Below, piece by piece: positions 26,201 to 34,287 of a stretch of DNA of 64,000 nt. Source of the DNA: Opitutia bacterium (GTDB taxonomy: Bacteria > Verrucomicrobiota > Verrucomicrobiia > Opitutales > Opitutaceae). Under the pieces are notes generated by a model that worked only from the letters and a program-made list of their open reading frames with translations, made no database searches and was not told the DNA's origin. Numbering within the stretch: the first letter of the stretch is position 1; the number at the start of each line of letters is the position of its first letter. The stretch spans positions 1 through 64,000 of the forward strand of contig CANJIU010000029.1 of NCBI GenBank assembly GCA_947474365.1, in the 5' to 3' direction. A program made the position numbers and the translations under genes.

Positions 26201-26713
26201 GTAGCTCTGGTCGGCGACCCCGGTGCCTTTCGAGTCCTCGAGCAGTCGGACGACCTCGCCCTCGATCGAGAGCTCCTTTTCGCCGGCCTGGCCAAACGCC
26301 TTCTTGATCAGCGCTGCGCGGTCCTCGACGGTGCGGCACGCGAGCTCGTCCTCCAGCATCCACATGTAATCGCGGATATCGAGGACGCTGGAGCGGTAGC
26401 GGTAGGTTTCCGTGACGAAGATCCGGCCCTTTTCGTCGAAGTTGAAGGCGACGGGGTTGGCCAGCATCGGCTCGGCGGCCCAGAGTTTGATTTCAAGACC
26501 GTCGGGCACCTTCATGCGCTTGATTGCCTGTGCGGCCTCGTCTGACGGACCGGCAATATCGGGTGCCGCCTTGCGGGTGCCGGCGTCCTTGATTTTGCCG
26601 ACGATTGAGGGCTTGTCGTCGTTGTCGACCTCGGCCTCCGCGGCGCGAACCAACGGGAGCGTGAACAGGGCCGACGCAAGCAGGAGGGCAAGAAGGGCAG
26701 GGGGACGTTTCAT
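23270..26713 (-). CDS. large PVC-type dehydrogenase/HEAT/cytochrome c protein
   Basis: A 1147-residue exported protein; ATG at 26713 opens the signal peptide MKRPPALLALLLASALFTL. Residues ~50-460 are the membrane-bound dehydrogenase domain (LEIKLWAAEPMLANPVAFNFDEKGRIFV, NGDRGASV, LTGDNDCDNGDEERL). A long HEAT-repeat array covers ~470-960. The cytochrome c domain has CIRCH (~1000-1004) followed by a PVC haem-binding region (NLAAVGAKYSREYLLESVV, GDTLTLRN) to the end. The order matches the gene at 18953 but the HEAT part is longer. Likely periplasmic oxidation of sugars or polyols coupled to electron transport; substrate unknown. Convergent with the 387-residue gene. Confidence 0.9.
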   Translation of the reverse strand: MKRPPALLALLLASALFTLPLVRAAEAEVDNDDKPSIVGKIKDAGTRKAAPDIAGPSDEAAQAIKRMKVPDGLEIKLWAAEPMLANPVAFNFDEKGRIFVTETYRYRSSVLDIRDYMWMLEDELACRTVEDRAALIKKAFGQAGEKELSIEGEVVRLLEDSKGTGVADQSYVYADGFNSPLDGIASGVLARRGKVYFTNIPSVWQFTGDKKAETRTEISRGYGVRFNFTGHDLHGLVFGPDGKLYFSNGDRGASVKTKEGGVIDVADTGAVFRCNPDGSQMELFASGLRNPQSLVFNEFGDLLTGDNDCDNGDEERLVHVVQFGDSGWRIGYQFAPLGKAGPWNTERLWHQRHPGQAAYLLPPICNIEDGPSGIEYYPGTGLNPSYAGSIFVTHFKGSISSSGVYTYKVKPKGASYEIAEAKPFLTSALPTDVKFGPDGRLYTSDWADGWPKSKRGRIYAISDPKHQNDAIIWETKALIGGDWTKRSTEETVRLLAHPDWRVRLEAQFTLAERGANSVGVFAGVATQAGSPALARRHAIWGLGQLAGTDKNALAPVRTLLRDSDAEVRAQAVKVLGDHHVASDAAAFIAALKDESTRVKFFAAQGLAKMKHSAAAPALLAALSANNNDDAFLRHALVMGLVGGENRAALTAAITDSSPAVRLGVLLALRRLKSLEVARFLSDSDSYISREAAIAINDAPINEALPALAALLDRNLTDEPVLFRAINAHFRLGQPANATALATYAARPDAPAKARAESVAQLAQWPKPLQRDRLVGIYRPTATKTRDRSVAVNALAKITPALFAPGTPAAVQAAALTALQDLEVAGASDTLFAMVKDEKQSGATRASALATLDKIKDARLTEAVKIAGASSSSALRLAALPIASRLSPETAAPVVANLVAHGNTEEKKAAYRTLGVSRHPGAGALLLEQMRALDAGQIPESVQLELLNAAGRRNEPAIKALIAKRDAALAASTDPLASYRIALSGGDAARGKRIFETQPVLACIRCHRAGGEGGDAGPNLAAVGAKYSREYLLESVVKPNAKIAPGFDTIVVTLRSGDVAAGIVAKETGDTLTLRNPDNKVVDVKKSDIVKREGAPSGMPEIYGTILTKTQLRDVVEYIASLKDGNASQSDTKPRALRGLPPAPKTAE

Positions 26714-26816
26714 GTGGGCCGGGGAGCGTAGGAGGGGAGGAAGGCGAGGCAAGACGTGTGAACGGGGAAAAGGCGACCCGCGAGTAACGGGCCCCGGGAG
26801 AGCGGCGCGGAGCCGC

Positions 26817-27548
26817 CTAGCTCAGCGCGCGCCGCAGGTTGTCGCACACGATGGCGGCGGCGACGGCGGCGTTGAGCGACTCGGCGCCTCCGTGGCGCGG
26901 AATCGTTATTCGGCGCGTAATCTGCGCGGTCACAGCCGGCGACAGCCCGCGGCCTTCGCTGCCGATCACGACGATGGCGTCGCGCAGCGGCGGCAGTCGG
27001 TGCACATTTTCGCCGTCGAGATCGCAGCCGAGCACTGGCACGAGGGATTTGGCGGAGGCGAGCGCGGGCGCCAGCTCCGTCGTGTGAACCCGCATCCGAG
27101 CGAACGAGCCCATGCTGGCGTTGATTACCTTTTGATGGAACAGATCCGCGCAGTCCGGGGAGAGCACCACGCGGTCAAACGCGAACCAGTCGGCGATGCG
27201 CAACAGTGTCCCGACGTTCCCGGCGTCCTGCACGCCGTCGAGTGCGAGGGTCAGGCCGCGGGCCAGGTCGGCTGGTTCGAGCGGCAGCCGCGCAATCTTG
27301 CCCACGGCGAGCACGGTCGCGGGAGTGGGAAAGTGACTGGCCCGCGCCATCTCCTCGGGGGAGACGCGGATCGCCTCGCCCGCCGCTCCCTGCCAATCCG
27401 GGGTGGCGTAGATCTCAACGAAAGGAAATTGGGCGGCGAGCAGTTCGCCCACGACCTTTTCACCTTCGATGACGAACAACCCCAGCGTCTCCCGGTGTTT
27501 TTTTTCCCGCAGCGATCGCAGACGTTGAAGCTCGGCCTTGGTCAGCAC
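26817..27548 (-). CDS. TrmH-family (SpoU) RNA 2'-O-methyltransferase
   Basis: A 243-residue SPOUT-class methyltransferase using S-adenosylmethionine to methylate a ribose 2'-OH in rRNA or tRNA. All three SpoU motifs are visible: motif 1 DGVQDAGNVGTLLRIAD (~104-120), motif 2 VVIGSEGRGLSP (~193-205) and motif 3 ITIPRHGGAESLNAAVAAAI (~214-235). The N-terminal substrate-binding domain (residues 1-90, REKKHRETLGLFVIEGEK) is like RlmB and TsnR relatives. The start is a GTG. The exact target nucleotide cannot be read from sequence. Gap to the dehydrogenase gene downstream is about 100 bp. Confidence 0.9.
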   Translation of the reverse strand: MLTKAELQRLRSLREKKHRETLGLFVIEGEKVVGELLAAQFPFVEIYATPDWQGAAGEAIRVSPEEMARASHFPTPATVLAVGKIARLPLEPADLARGLTLALDGVQDAGNVGTLLRIADWFAFDRVVLSPDCADLFHQKVINASMGSFARMRVHTTELAPALASAKSLVPVLGCDLDGENVHRLPPLRDAIVVIGSEGRGLSPAVTAQITRRITIPRHGGAESLNAAVAAAIVCDNLRRALS

Positions 27549-27609
27549 TGCGCCAGCCCGCCATGCCCAGCGGCGCTTGGCAAGCCGCGCCTCCGCCGTT
27601 CCGCGACGC

Positions 27610-29358
27610 CTATTGCGCGGCTAAGACCGCGTGTTCGGCCCGGCCTTCAGGCGTCCCCAACTCCAGACGGTTCGCGGTCATCACAAACTCTGCCTTGCCC
27701 TCATCGACGATGAGCACACCGACGTCGAAATTTTCCGCGGGCAGCCGCGTCCGGTTGATTACTGCGCGGAATCCGGAATACCGCCACCTTGGTTCCTTGT
27801 ACGCCGCGGCGACATCGGTCCGTTGCAGCGTCGTGCTGGAGAAGATTAACCGGGATTTTTCCGACTGCAGCACCACATAGACCTGGCCGCGTCGCGACAA
27901 CCGGCCAGGCAGCATGGCCCAGCCCCCGATGGTGACGGCGCGCGCGCTGGCGAACAGCTCGTCCACATAGGTGATGAGGTGGGTGCTCCGGGTGGCGTCG
28001 GGAAAGTCGGCGGGGAGGGAAAATTCCGGCAGGTGGTAAACTCCGCGTTCCTCGGCTTTTTTCATCAGCACGTCCGCGTGTTTCTCCACCGGATGCATGC
28101 GCAGCCGGGTGACGTCCTTTCCGTCGGCACCGAATTGTTGAAATGAGGTCGCAACGCGATCGCGAACCTCGTTGAAGCTCTCGGCGGACGGGAAAAATTT
28201 GAGGTTGGCAGCGACATTGAACCCGGCGAGCACCGGCAGCAGCCACGCGAGGGCGCGAAATGGCCGGGCCGGATTGGCTTCGACCGCCAGCTCCAGCAGC
28301 ATGAAGAGAACGAGTGCCCAGGCCAGCGCACCGAGCACCAGATAACGGGAGTTGACCATGCCTCCCACGAGCGCGGCGCGGCCCAGGGCGACGAGCGCCA
28401 GGGCGCCGACTGCAAACACGGCGCTGAACAGGGCCACCGGTTGGCGTGTCGCCATTCCACGCGCCCCCAGGAATCCCAAGAGCGCCAGAAGCGCGAGCCC
28501 CGGCCAGGCCGCCAGCGTGGAGCTGCCGAGGGTCAAGGGCGCGCCGAGAAGGTTGAGCCAGTAGTGGGTAATCTGGGTGATCGAGTGGGGGGAAATCTCC
28601 GAGATCGGATCACCGGGGTTGAACTCGAATTTATACAGAAACGCGGCGACGGTCACGACGCCGCAACTGCTCCACGCGGCGAGTTCCCGCCAGCGCCGAC
28701 GGTGCGCCAGCAACAGCGCTCCCAGCGGCCAGACGACCGTGCCCTGAGCCAGCGTAAACGTCGCGAGCACGCCCATCCCCACGGCGACTCCCGCGGTCGC
28801 CTTGGTTCCGCGCACCAGTGCAGCCATCGCCAGCACAGCCAGCATCACGACTTGGAAGTGATCGATCGACGAGCCGGACCAGATGAAGCTCTCGAAGTGC
28901 TCAAGCTGGAACATCAGAAACGCCAGCACGATGCCCATCCGGATTCGCCGTTCCCAACCGGTCACGGCCAGAATCAGGGTGGCGCAGGTGCCCACGAGGA
29001 AGAGATTTCCGATGGCACCGATGACATGAAAGTTGATCGACCCCGTCAGCCAGTAACTCGTGGCATAGAGCAGCCGGCTCGTGACCATGCGGTGTTCATT
29101 GTCGATGGCGAAAAACAGCTTTACCACCTCCCGCCAGCCCGCCCCGGCATCGATCCGCAGAATGAGGGCGAGCGCGGTGTCAAATTCATCCCAGAAGATG
29201 ATGTTGCGGCTCGCCCGTGCGACCACGACGGCAATGTACGCGACCGGCAACGCTGCGATCAGCAGCCACACCGCGACCTGGAAGCGGCGTTGAAGCAGAA
29301 AAGGTTGAGCCGACGGAAGTGTGGACGGTTTCACGCTGCGGAGATCCTTAATGGCCAA
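27610..29358 (-). CDS. polytopic membrane protein, GT-C-like
   Basis: A 582-residue integral membrane protein with ~10 hydrophobic segments between residues 28 and 410 and a soluble C-terminal domain (~415-582). The first large loop has FWDEFDTALALI, an acidic loop-1 motif reminiscent of GT-C glycosyltransferases, but no family is certain. The soluble end contains DVGVLIVDEGKAEFV. The start is a TTG at 29358; a GTG at 29334 is an alternative. A lipid-linked sugar transferase role is possible. It diverges from the gene at 29608. Confidence 0.7.
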   Translation of the reverse strand: MAIKDLRSVKPSTLPSAQPFLLQRRFQVAVWLLIAALPVAYIAVVVARASRNIIFWDEFDTALALILRIDAGAGWREVVKLFFAIDNEHRMVTSRLLYATSYWLTGSINFHVIGAIGNLFLVGTCATLILAVTGWERRIRMGIVLAFLMFQLEHFESFIWSGSSIDHFQVVMLAVLAMAALVRGTKATAGVAVGMGVLATFTLAQGTVVWPLGALLLAHRRRWRELAAWSSCGVVTVAAFLYKFEFNPGDPISEISPHSITQITHYWLNLLGAPLTLGSSTLAAWPGLALLALLGFLGARGMATRQPVALFSAVFAVGALALVALGRAALVGGMVNSRYLVLGALAWALVLFMLLELAVEANPARPFRALAWLLPVLAGFNVAANLKFFPSAESFNEVRDRVATSFQQFGADGKDVTRLRMHPVEKHADVLMKKAEERGVYHLPEFSLPADFPDATRSTHLITYVDELFASARAVTIGGWAMLPGRLSRRGQVYVVLQSEKSRLIFSSTTLQRTDVAAAYKEPRWRYSGFRAVINRTRLPAENFDVGVLIVDEGKAEFVMTANRLELGTPEGRAEHAVLAAQ

Positions 29359-29454
29359 TCAAGATAGCGACGGACTCAGGCACGTCCCAAACCATAGGCA
29401 ACTGGAGCCGGGTAACATTTTGTTCAGGTGATTTTGCTGGGAGTGTCCTAATTG

Positions 29455-29490
29455 ACGCGCAACGGGGCCGAATGTTTCGGGGTTGCGCGT
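29455..29490. repeat. GC-rich hairpin in a divergent promoter region
   Basis: A 9-bp perfect stem ACGCGCAAC/GTTGCGCGT with a shorter inner stem CCGA/TCGG, in the 249-bp gap between divergent genes at 29358 and 29608. No T-run follows, so it is not a simple terminator; a REP-type palindrome or operator is possible. Confidence 0.5.
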
Positions 29491-29607
29491 GGGAAGGGTT
29501 CCGCAAACCTCCCCTTGCCGAGGTCATCCACCCGAAAATCCACCGGAGAATCTTGTGCCTGCCTCCCGAGGTCTCACTTAAACTATCCACGTGCCGCAAT
29601 TGTCGCC

Positions 29608-30831
29608 ATGAAACGTTATTTTCCCTTCGCTTGGTTGACCGTGTTCGCACTGGTCGTCGCGGTGCCGTTCGCGCTGGCCGCCACCGCCGCACCCGCTCCG
29701 TCCGCCAAGGACCGCTCGCCGGCCGCGCCCATCGCGACCGCGCTTTCCACCGTGACTGGCATTGCGATTTCTCCCCTGCTCGGGACGGGCGCCTATGGGT
29801 TTTACCAGTGGGTCCGGGCAGATGGCGATGCGGCCCGCGCCGCGCTGCCGTGGTACGCCCAGATGAATTTTTGGCTGCCGGCCCTGTTGATCGTGGGGGT
29901 CTGCGCCGCAAAGGACGCATTTGGTGCCGTGGTACCGCCCGGCATGAAGAAGCCGCTCGATGTGCTGGAGACGATGGAGAACAAGTTCAGCGGGCTGGTC
30001 GCCGCCGGTGCGGTCGTGCCGTTCGCGATGGACTCGATGGCGAAGATGATGTTTGCCGCCGACCCCGCGGCGGGATCGGCTCCCGCGCTGGTGCCAAGCG
30101 GCCTTGCCGCCATCCAAATCGGCGCGATTGATCTGACCTGGCTGCTCAATGTGCTGACTATTCCGTTTGGCATCGCGGTCTTCGCCGTAGTCTGGCTCGG
30201 CTCACATGCGATCAACGTGCTGATCCTCCTGAGCCCGTGGGGTGCAATCGACGCCGCCCTGAAATCGGCGCGCACCGTGCTCCTCGGGCTCGTCACGCTC
30301 GCGGCGACCATCAACCCGTGGGCGGGGGCCGTGCTCTCGCTCATCGTGGTCGTCGTGGCCTATTTTGTCGCCGGCTGGTCGTTTCGCCTGACCGTGTTCG
30401 GCTCGGTGTTTTGCTGGGATTTTCTCACCGGGAAGCGGAAGAGCTTTTCTCCGAAGGAAAATGACAACGAGATGTTTGCCGGCGCCGATCTTCCCGGAGT
30501 GCCGGTACGCACCTACGGGCGCCTCGTCCAGCGGACCCAGGGCGGACTGGAGTTTGTCTACCATCCGTGGCTCTGGCTCGCTCCGCGGGTCGCGAAGGTG
30601 CCGGTCGATCGGAAGGAACTCGCGGTGGGCGAGGGGCTGTTGTTTTCCGACGTGGTCACTGAGAGCGGCGCCACGATGTTTTCGCTGCCGCCCCGGTATC
30701 GCGGCCATGAGGACGTGGTCGCGCGGGCCTATCTGATGGGCGGTGGCGTGAAGCCGGCCGGGCTGCGCAAGGCCTGGAACGCCCTCGGCGGCATGATTGG
30801 CGGACGCGCGGCGCAGCCGGACCGGGGTTGA
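29608..30831 (+). CDS. exported multi-pass membrane protein, unknown
   Basis: A 407-residue protein from the ATG at 29608 with a signal peptide (MKRYFPFAWLTVFALVVAVPFALA) and further hydrophobic segments at ~50-70, ~90-110, ~165-200 and ~215-265. The remaining ~140 residues are soluble, with PKENDNEMFAGADLPG and a C-terminal LRKAWNALGGMIGG. I do not recognise the family. It is preceded by a hairpin and diverges from the GT-C-like gene. Confidence 0.75.
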   Translation: MKRYFPFAWLTVFALVVAVPFALAATAAPAPSAKDRSPAAPIATALSTVTGIAISPLLGTGAYGFYQWVRADGDAARAALPWYAQMNFWLPALLIVGVCAAKDAFGAVVPPGMKKPLDVLETMENKFSGLVAAGAVVPFAMDSMAKMMFAADPAAGSAPALVPSGLAAIQIGAIDLTWLLNVLTIPFGIAVFAVVWLGSHAINVLILLSPWGAIDAALKSARTVLLGLVTLAATINPWAGAVLSLIVVVVAYFVAGWSFRLTVFGSVFCWDFLTGKRKSFSPKENDNEMFAGADLPGVPVRTYGRLVQRTQGGLEFVYHPWLWLAPRVAKVPVDRKELAVGEGLLFSDVVTESGATMFSLPPRYRGHEDVVARAYLMGGGVKPAGLRKAWNALGGMIGGRAAQPDRG

Positions 30832-30932
30832 GGGGCCGGACCCGGCGCCGGCAAGGCGAAGCATGAAGAGACGGCTGGCGGTTCCTCGCGTTCACGTATC
30901 AACTGCGTGAGCCCTTGAACTCCCGTCCGATC

Positions 30933-32291
30933 ATGAACCGCCGCTCCTTCCTGCAAAGCTCGCTCGCTGCCGGCGCTCTCACGGCGCTTCCCTTCGGAAT
31001 TCGGGCCGCCGACAAGGCTGGCCGGAAATACCGGACGGCCCTGATCGGCGCCGGCTGGTTTGGGGGCAACATCGTCGGCGAAGCGATGGCCAGCGGTGAG
31101 TGCGAGATCATCGGAGTCTGCGATGTCGATCGCCGGGCCCTCGATCCGACGGTGGAAAGAATCACGAAGCTCAGCGGCGACCAGCCGCGGAAATACCGCG
31201 ACTACCGGGAGCTCCTCGCCAAGGAGAAACCCGAGATCGTGATCGTCGCGACGCCCGACCACTGGCACGCGCTGCCGACCATCGCCGCGGTGAAGGCCGG
31301 TGCACACGTGTATGTCGAAAAACCCACCGCCCACACCATCGGTGAAAGCCAGGCGATGGTGAAAGCCGCGCGCACCCACAATCGCGTCGTGCAGGTCGGC
31401 ACGCATCGTCGGCTTGCCCCCCATCTGATCCGCGCCCGCGATTTCATCCGCTCCGGCCAGGCCGGCCAGGTCGGGATGATCCGCTGCCACCTCAATCTCA
31501 CCGGCACCGGACCCGAGCAACCGCTCCCAACGCAGCCCGTGCCGCCCGAACTCGACTGGGACCTGTGGTGCGGCCCGGCGCCATTGCGGCCGTTCAACGG
31601 TGGCGATCCCCGCAACCCCGATCTCGGCGCCGGGAACCGCGGCATTCACCCGCGCGGGCACCGGATGTATCTCGATTACGCCAACGGCCATCTCGGCGAC
31701 ATCGGCGTCCATTGGTTCGATCAGGTGCTCTGGATCACCGGAGAGAAGGCGCCGCGCCGCGTGTTTTCCACCGGTGGGCGGCCGGTGAAGGGCCCGCCCG
31801 TGCTCACTCCGCAGGAGCAGACCGGCGATGCTCCCGACCACCAGGTCGCGCACTTTGTGTTCGAGCAGTTCACGATGACCTGGGAGTCGCGGCAATTTGG
31901 CGGCAACAATTCGGAAAAGGGCGAGGTCGCCGGCGCGTATTTTTACGGGACCAAGGGCACCGTGCACCTCGGCCACAAGGGCGGCTGGACGTTTTATCCG
32001 AGCGAAGGCGGCGACGCGATCCACGAGGACGCGAAGCTCAACCAGCCCGACGGTCAGAACATCCGCGAGCTGTGGGCCGACCTCCTCGATGCGATCAAGA
32101 CCGGTCGTCGGCCGATCTGCGACATCGAGGAAGGCCACCGCTCGACCGAGTGTTCCCTGCTCGGCATGATCAGCTACAAACTCGGCCGCAGCCTCGAGTG
32201 GGACGGCGCCAAGGAGCGCATCGTCGGTGACGACGCCGCAAACAAACTGCTCCGCCGCGACTACCGCAAGGGCTGGGAGTATCCAACCTAG
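30933..32291 (+). CDS. Tat-exported Gfo/Idh/MocA oxidoreductase
   Basis: A 452-residue NAD(P)-dependent sugar oxidoreductase-like protein. The ATG at 30933 opens a Tat signal (N-R-R-S-F-L-Q-S-S-L-A-A-G); a TTG six codons earlier is less likely. The Rossmann motif ALIGAGWFGGNIVGEA follows, then VIVATPDHWHALPTIAAVKAGAHVYVEKP with the family's EKP lysine. The C-terminal domain has the metal- or substrate-site-like HLGDIGVHWFDQV. Export by Tat implies folding with bound cofactor in the cytoplasm. Such secreted members abound in Verrucomicrobia/Planctomycetes. Same strand as, and 119 bp before, the Tat-exported propeller gene. Confidence 0.9.
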   Translation: MNRRSFLQSSLAAGALTALPFGIRAADKAGRKYRTALIGAGWFGGNIVGEAMASGECEIIGVCDVDRRALDPTVERITKLSGDQPRKYRDYRELLAKEKPEIVIVATPDHWHALPTIAAVKAGAHVYVEKPTAHTIGESQAMVKAARTHNRVVQVGTHRRLAPHLIRARDFIRSGQAGQVGMIRCHLNLTGTGPEQPLPTQPVPPELDWDLWCGPAPLRPFNGGDPRNPDLGAGNRGIHPRGHRMYLDYANGHLGDIGVHWFDQVLWITGEKAPRRVFSTGGRPVKGPPVLTPQEQTGDAPDHQVAHFVFEQFTMTWESRQFGGNNSEKGEVAGAYFYGTKGTVHLGHKGGWTFYPSEGGDAIHEDAKLNQPDGQNIRELWADLLDAIKTGRRPICDIEEGHRSTECSLLGMISYKLGRSLEWDGAKERIVGDDAANKLLRRDYRKGWEYPT

Positions 32292-32331
32292 ACTCACGAA
32301 CGCCTTCCACTGCCCCGGTATCATTCTGGGG

Positions 32332-32351
32332 ACGCGACGCCCTCGTCGCGT
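32332..32351. repeat. ACGCGACG/CGTCGCGT hairpin
   Basis: Perfect 8-bp stem with loop CCCT, preceded by GGGG, in the gap between the Gfo/Idh/MocA gene and the propeller gene. The same stem with loop TCGT occurs at 8169-8188, so this is a dispersed palindrome; it could also end or weaken the upstream transcript. Confidence 0.7.
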
Positions 32352-32410
32352 ATCTTCCATCAACCGCGACTCCAGCGCCCCGAGTGTTTTTCAACTTTCC
32401 TCTCCACCCC

Positions 32411-33553
32411 ATGAAATCAATCCCCTCCCAGTCCCGTCGTGACTTTCTCCGGACCGCGCTTGCCGCCACGGTGTGCGGCGAGAGCCTCGTGACCGCCGCT
32501 GGCGCGGCCACGGCCAACCGGGCCGCGAATGGCCGTTTCCTCTACGTCGCCGTTCCCGGCATCCGCAATTATCTCGAACGCGGCGGCCACGGCGTGCTCG
32601 TGTTTGACATCGACCGCGGTCACTCGTTCGTGCGGCGCATCCCGGCCCGCGGCCTCGCCGCCGACGGCAAGCCGCTCAACGTCAAGGGTGTCGTCGCCGC
32701 CGCCGCCACCCGCCGGCTCTATGTGAGCACACTGCAATTTGTCACGTGTTTCGATCTGCTCACCGACAAGATCCTCTGGGAAAAGGCCTACGAGGGCGGC
32801 TGCGACCGCATGGCGCTTTCTCCGGACGGCCAGGTGATGTACCTGCCGTCGCTGGAGAAGGACCACTGGCACGTCGTCAACGCGCCCACCGGCGACATCA
32901 TCAGGCGCATCGACATCAAGGCCGGCGCGCACAACACGCTCTACGGCCTCGATGGCAAACACGCCTATCTCGCGGGCCTGAAGTCGCCGCTCCTGCGTGT
33001 GGCCGACACTGCGACACACACCATCGGCAAGGAGGTTGGCCCGTTTGGCTCCGCGATCCGCCCGTTCACGATCAACGGTCGGCAGACGCTCGCGTTCTGC
33101 AATGTCAACGGCCTGCTCGGTTTTGAGATCGGCGACTTGGTATCAGGGAAGCTGTTGCACCGGGTGGAGGTGCAGGGATTCAAGCCGGGCGTGCCGAAAC
33201 GCCATGGCTGCCCGAGTCACGGCGTCGGGCTCACCCCTGACGAAAGGGAGGTCTGGGTGTGCGACGCCGCGAACCAGCGGATGCATGTCTTCGATGCGAC
33301 GGTGATGCCGCCGAAACAGATCGCGAGCATCGAGGTGCGAGACGACCCGGGTTGGATCACCTTCAGCCTCGACGGCAAGCTGGCCTATCCCTCCACCGGT
33401 GAGGTGATCGACGTGAAGACGCGCAAAATTATCACGGCGCTGAAAGATGAGACCGGCGCGGCGGTGCACAGCGAGAAGATCGTGGAGATCCATTTCGCCA
33501 ACGGCGTCCCAACGCGCCACGGGGATCAGTTCGGGATCGGCCGCGTGACGTGA
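32411..33553 (+). CDS. Tat-exported beta-propeller (YVTN-like) protein
   Basis: A 380-residue protein. The ATG at 32411 opens a Tat signal (S-R-R-D-F-L-R-T-A-L-A-A). The rest is a repeated beta-propeller: LYVAVPGIRNYLERGG, VFDIDRGHSFVRRIP, RLYVSTLQFVTCFDLLTDKILW, DRMALSPDGQVMYLPS, HVFDATVMPPKQIASIEV and others form about seven blades like YVTN/6-phosphogluconolactonase-type proteins. No catalytic residues are evident, so it may bind a substrate or partner. It follows the Gfo/Idh/MocA gene and may be co-expressed. Confidence 0.82.
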   Translation: MKSIPSQSRRDFLRTALAATVCGESLVTAAGAATANRAANGRFLYVAVPGIRNYLERGGHGVLVFDIDRGHSFVRRIPARGLAADGKPLNVKGVVAAAATRRLYVSTLQFVTCFDLLTDKILWEKAYEGGCDRMALSPDGQVMYLPSLEKDHWHVVNAPTGDIIRRIDIKAGAHNTLYGLDGKHAYLAGLKSPLLRVADTATHTIGKEVGPFGSAIRPFTINGRQTLAFCNVNGLLGFEIGDLVSGKLLHRVEVQGFKPGVPKRHGCPSHGVGLTPDEREVWVCDAANQRMHVFDATVMPPKQIASIEVRDDPGWITFSLDGKLAYPSTGEVIDVKTRKIITALKDETGAAVHSEKIVEIHFANGVPTRHGDQFGIGRVT

Positions 33554-33580
33554 GTGCCGGCGCGGGCCGGGCTCGACCGG

Positions 33581-33862
33581 CTATTTCGCGCCCTTCAGGA
33601 ATCGCTGCACGTCGTCGTGGTTTCCCATGAACTCGAATGACAGGCAGTCGTCGCATTCCCGGAAAATGATCCGGAGGGCCAATCCGGCGCGCACCTCGTA
33701 CCAGCGGCCTTTCAATTTTCTGATGCCGGCACCTGTATGGGCGTGCGGGGAATCGAACAACTCCTGCGTGGCGGCGATCGCCCCGCCAATCTCACGCCGT
33801 TCTGCGGCGGCGAGTTTGCGAACGGTCGCGAGCAGCCGCTGATCGATGCGGACTTCCTTCAT
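33581..33862 (-). CDS. RelE/ParE-superfamily toxin (HigB-like)
   Basis: A 93-residue basic protein with the RelE-superfamily pattern: an N-terminal helix pair with ERREIGGAIAATQELF, then strands GIRKLKGRWYEVRAGLALRIIFREC and the typical C-terminal FMGNHDDVQRFLKGA. It is probably an mRNA interferase. Its ATG overlaps the stop of the upstream antitoxin-like gene by 4 bp (ATGA), showing translational coupling in the antitoxin-first order. Confidence 0.85.
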   Translation of the reverse strand: MKEVRIDQRLLATVRKLAAAERREIGGAIAATQELFDSPHAHTGAGIRKLKGRWYEVRAGLALRIIFRECDDCLSFEFMGNHDDVQRFLKGAK

Positions 33863-34143
33863 GCAAGCGACTTCGGATCGAACTTACCCTTGAAGCGGGT
33901 ATACGCGCCGCGCTTTTCCTTCCGAGAGACTTCGGCGTCTGCGCCCGCGACGAATTTTTCCATTTCGTCGGACGTGACCCCGTATTCCTTGGCGACATAA
34001 GTGTCGTCCCACGCCACGACTTGCACCGGCTTGAGTTGGAAAATCTGATGGCCGCTGATGATGCCGACGACCTTTCCGCGGGCCGCGTCGTTACAGAGCT
34101 GACCGAGATTCTTTCGCGCCTGGGTAATCGTGAGCGTCTTCAT
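33859..34143 (-). CDS. Phd/YefM-type antitoxin
   Basis: A 94-residue protein. The ATG at 34143 gives MKTLTITQARKNLGQLCNDAARG, the Phd/YefM fold signature (T-x-x-x-A-R-x-x-L-x-x-L). The C-terminus (~50-94), with DEMEKFVAGADAEVSRKEKRG, would wrap the toxin. Probably neutralises the downstream RelE-like toxin and represses their shared promoter, which must lie between 34144 and 34287, where no other gene is seen. Confidence 0.85.
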   Translation of the reverse strand: MKTLTITQARKNLGQLCNDAARGKVVGIISGHQIFQLKPVQVVAWDDTYVAKEYGVTSDEMEKFVAGADAEVSRKEKRGAYTRFKGKFDPKSLA

Positions 34144-34287
34144 ACGCAGCGATAAAAGCCGCAATACGCAGCGAAGCAAGCGCCGACGCGTCGATGCTGG
34201 TGGTTCAGGCGGGTTCGGAAGCGAGGGGAAAAGAATTCAAAACCAGTCCGGAGATGGCGGCGGTACTCGCTGCTGGCGCGTTCCGCT

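Noticed and set aside
30729-32363. A 544-codon minus-strand frame opposite the Gfo/Idh/MocA gene.
   Set aside because: The plus strand has Rossmann and EKP motifs and a Tat signal; this one has none.
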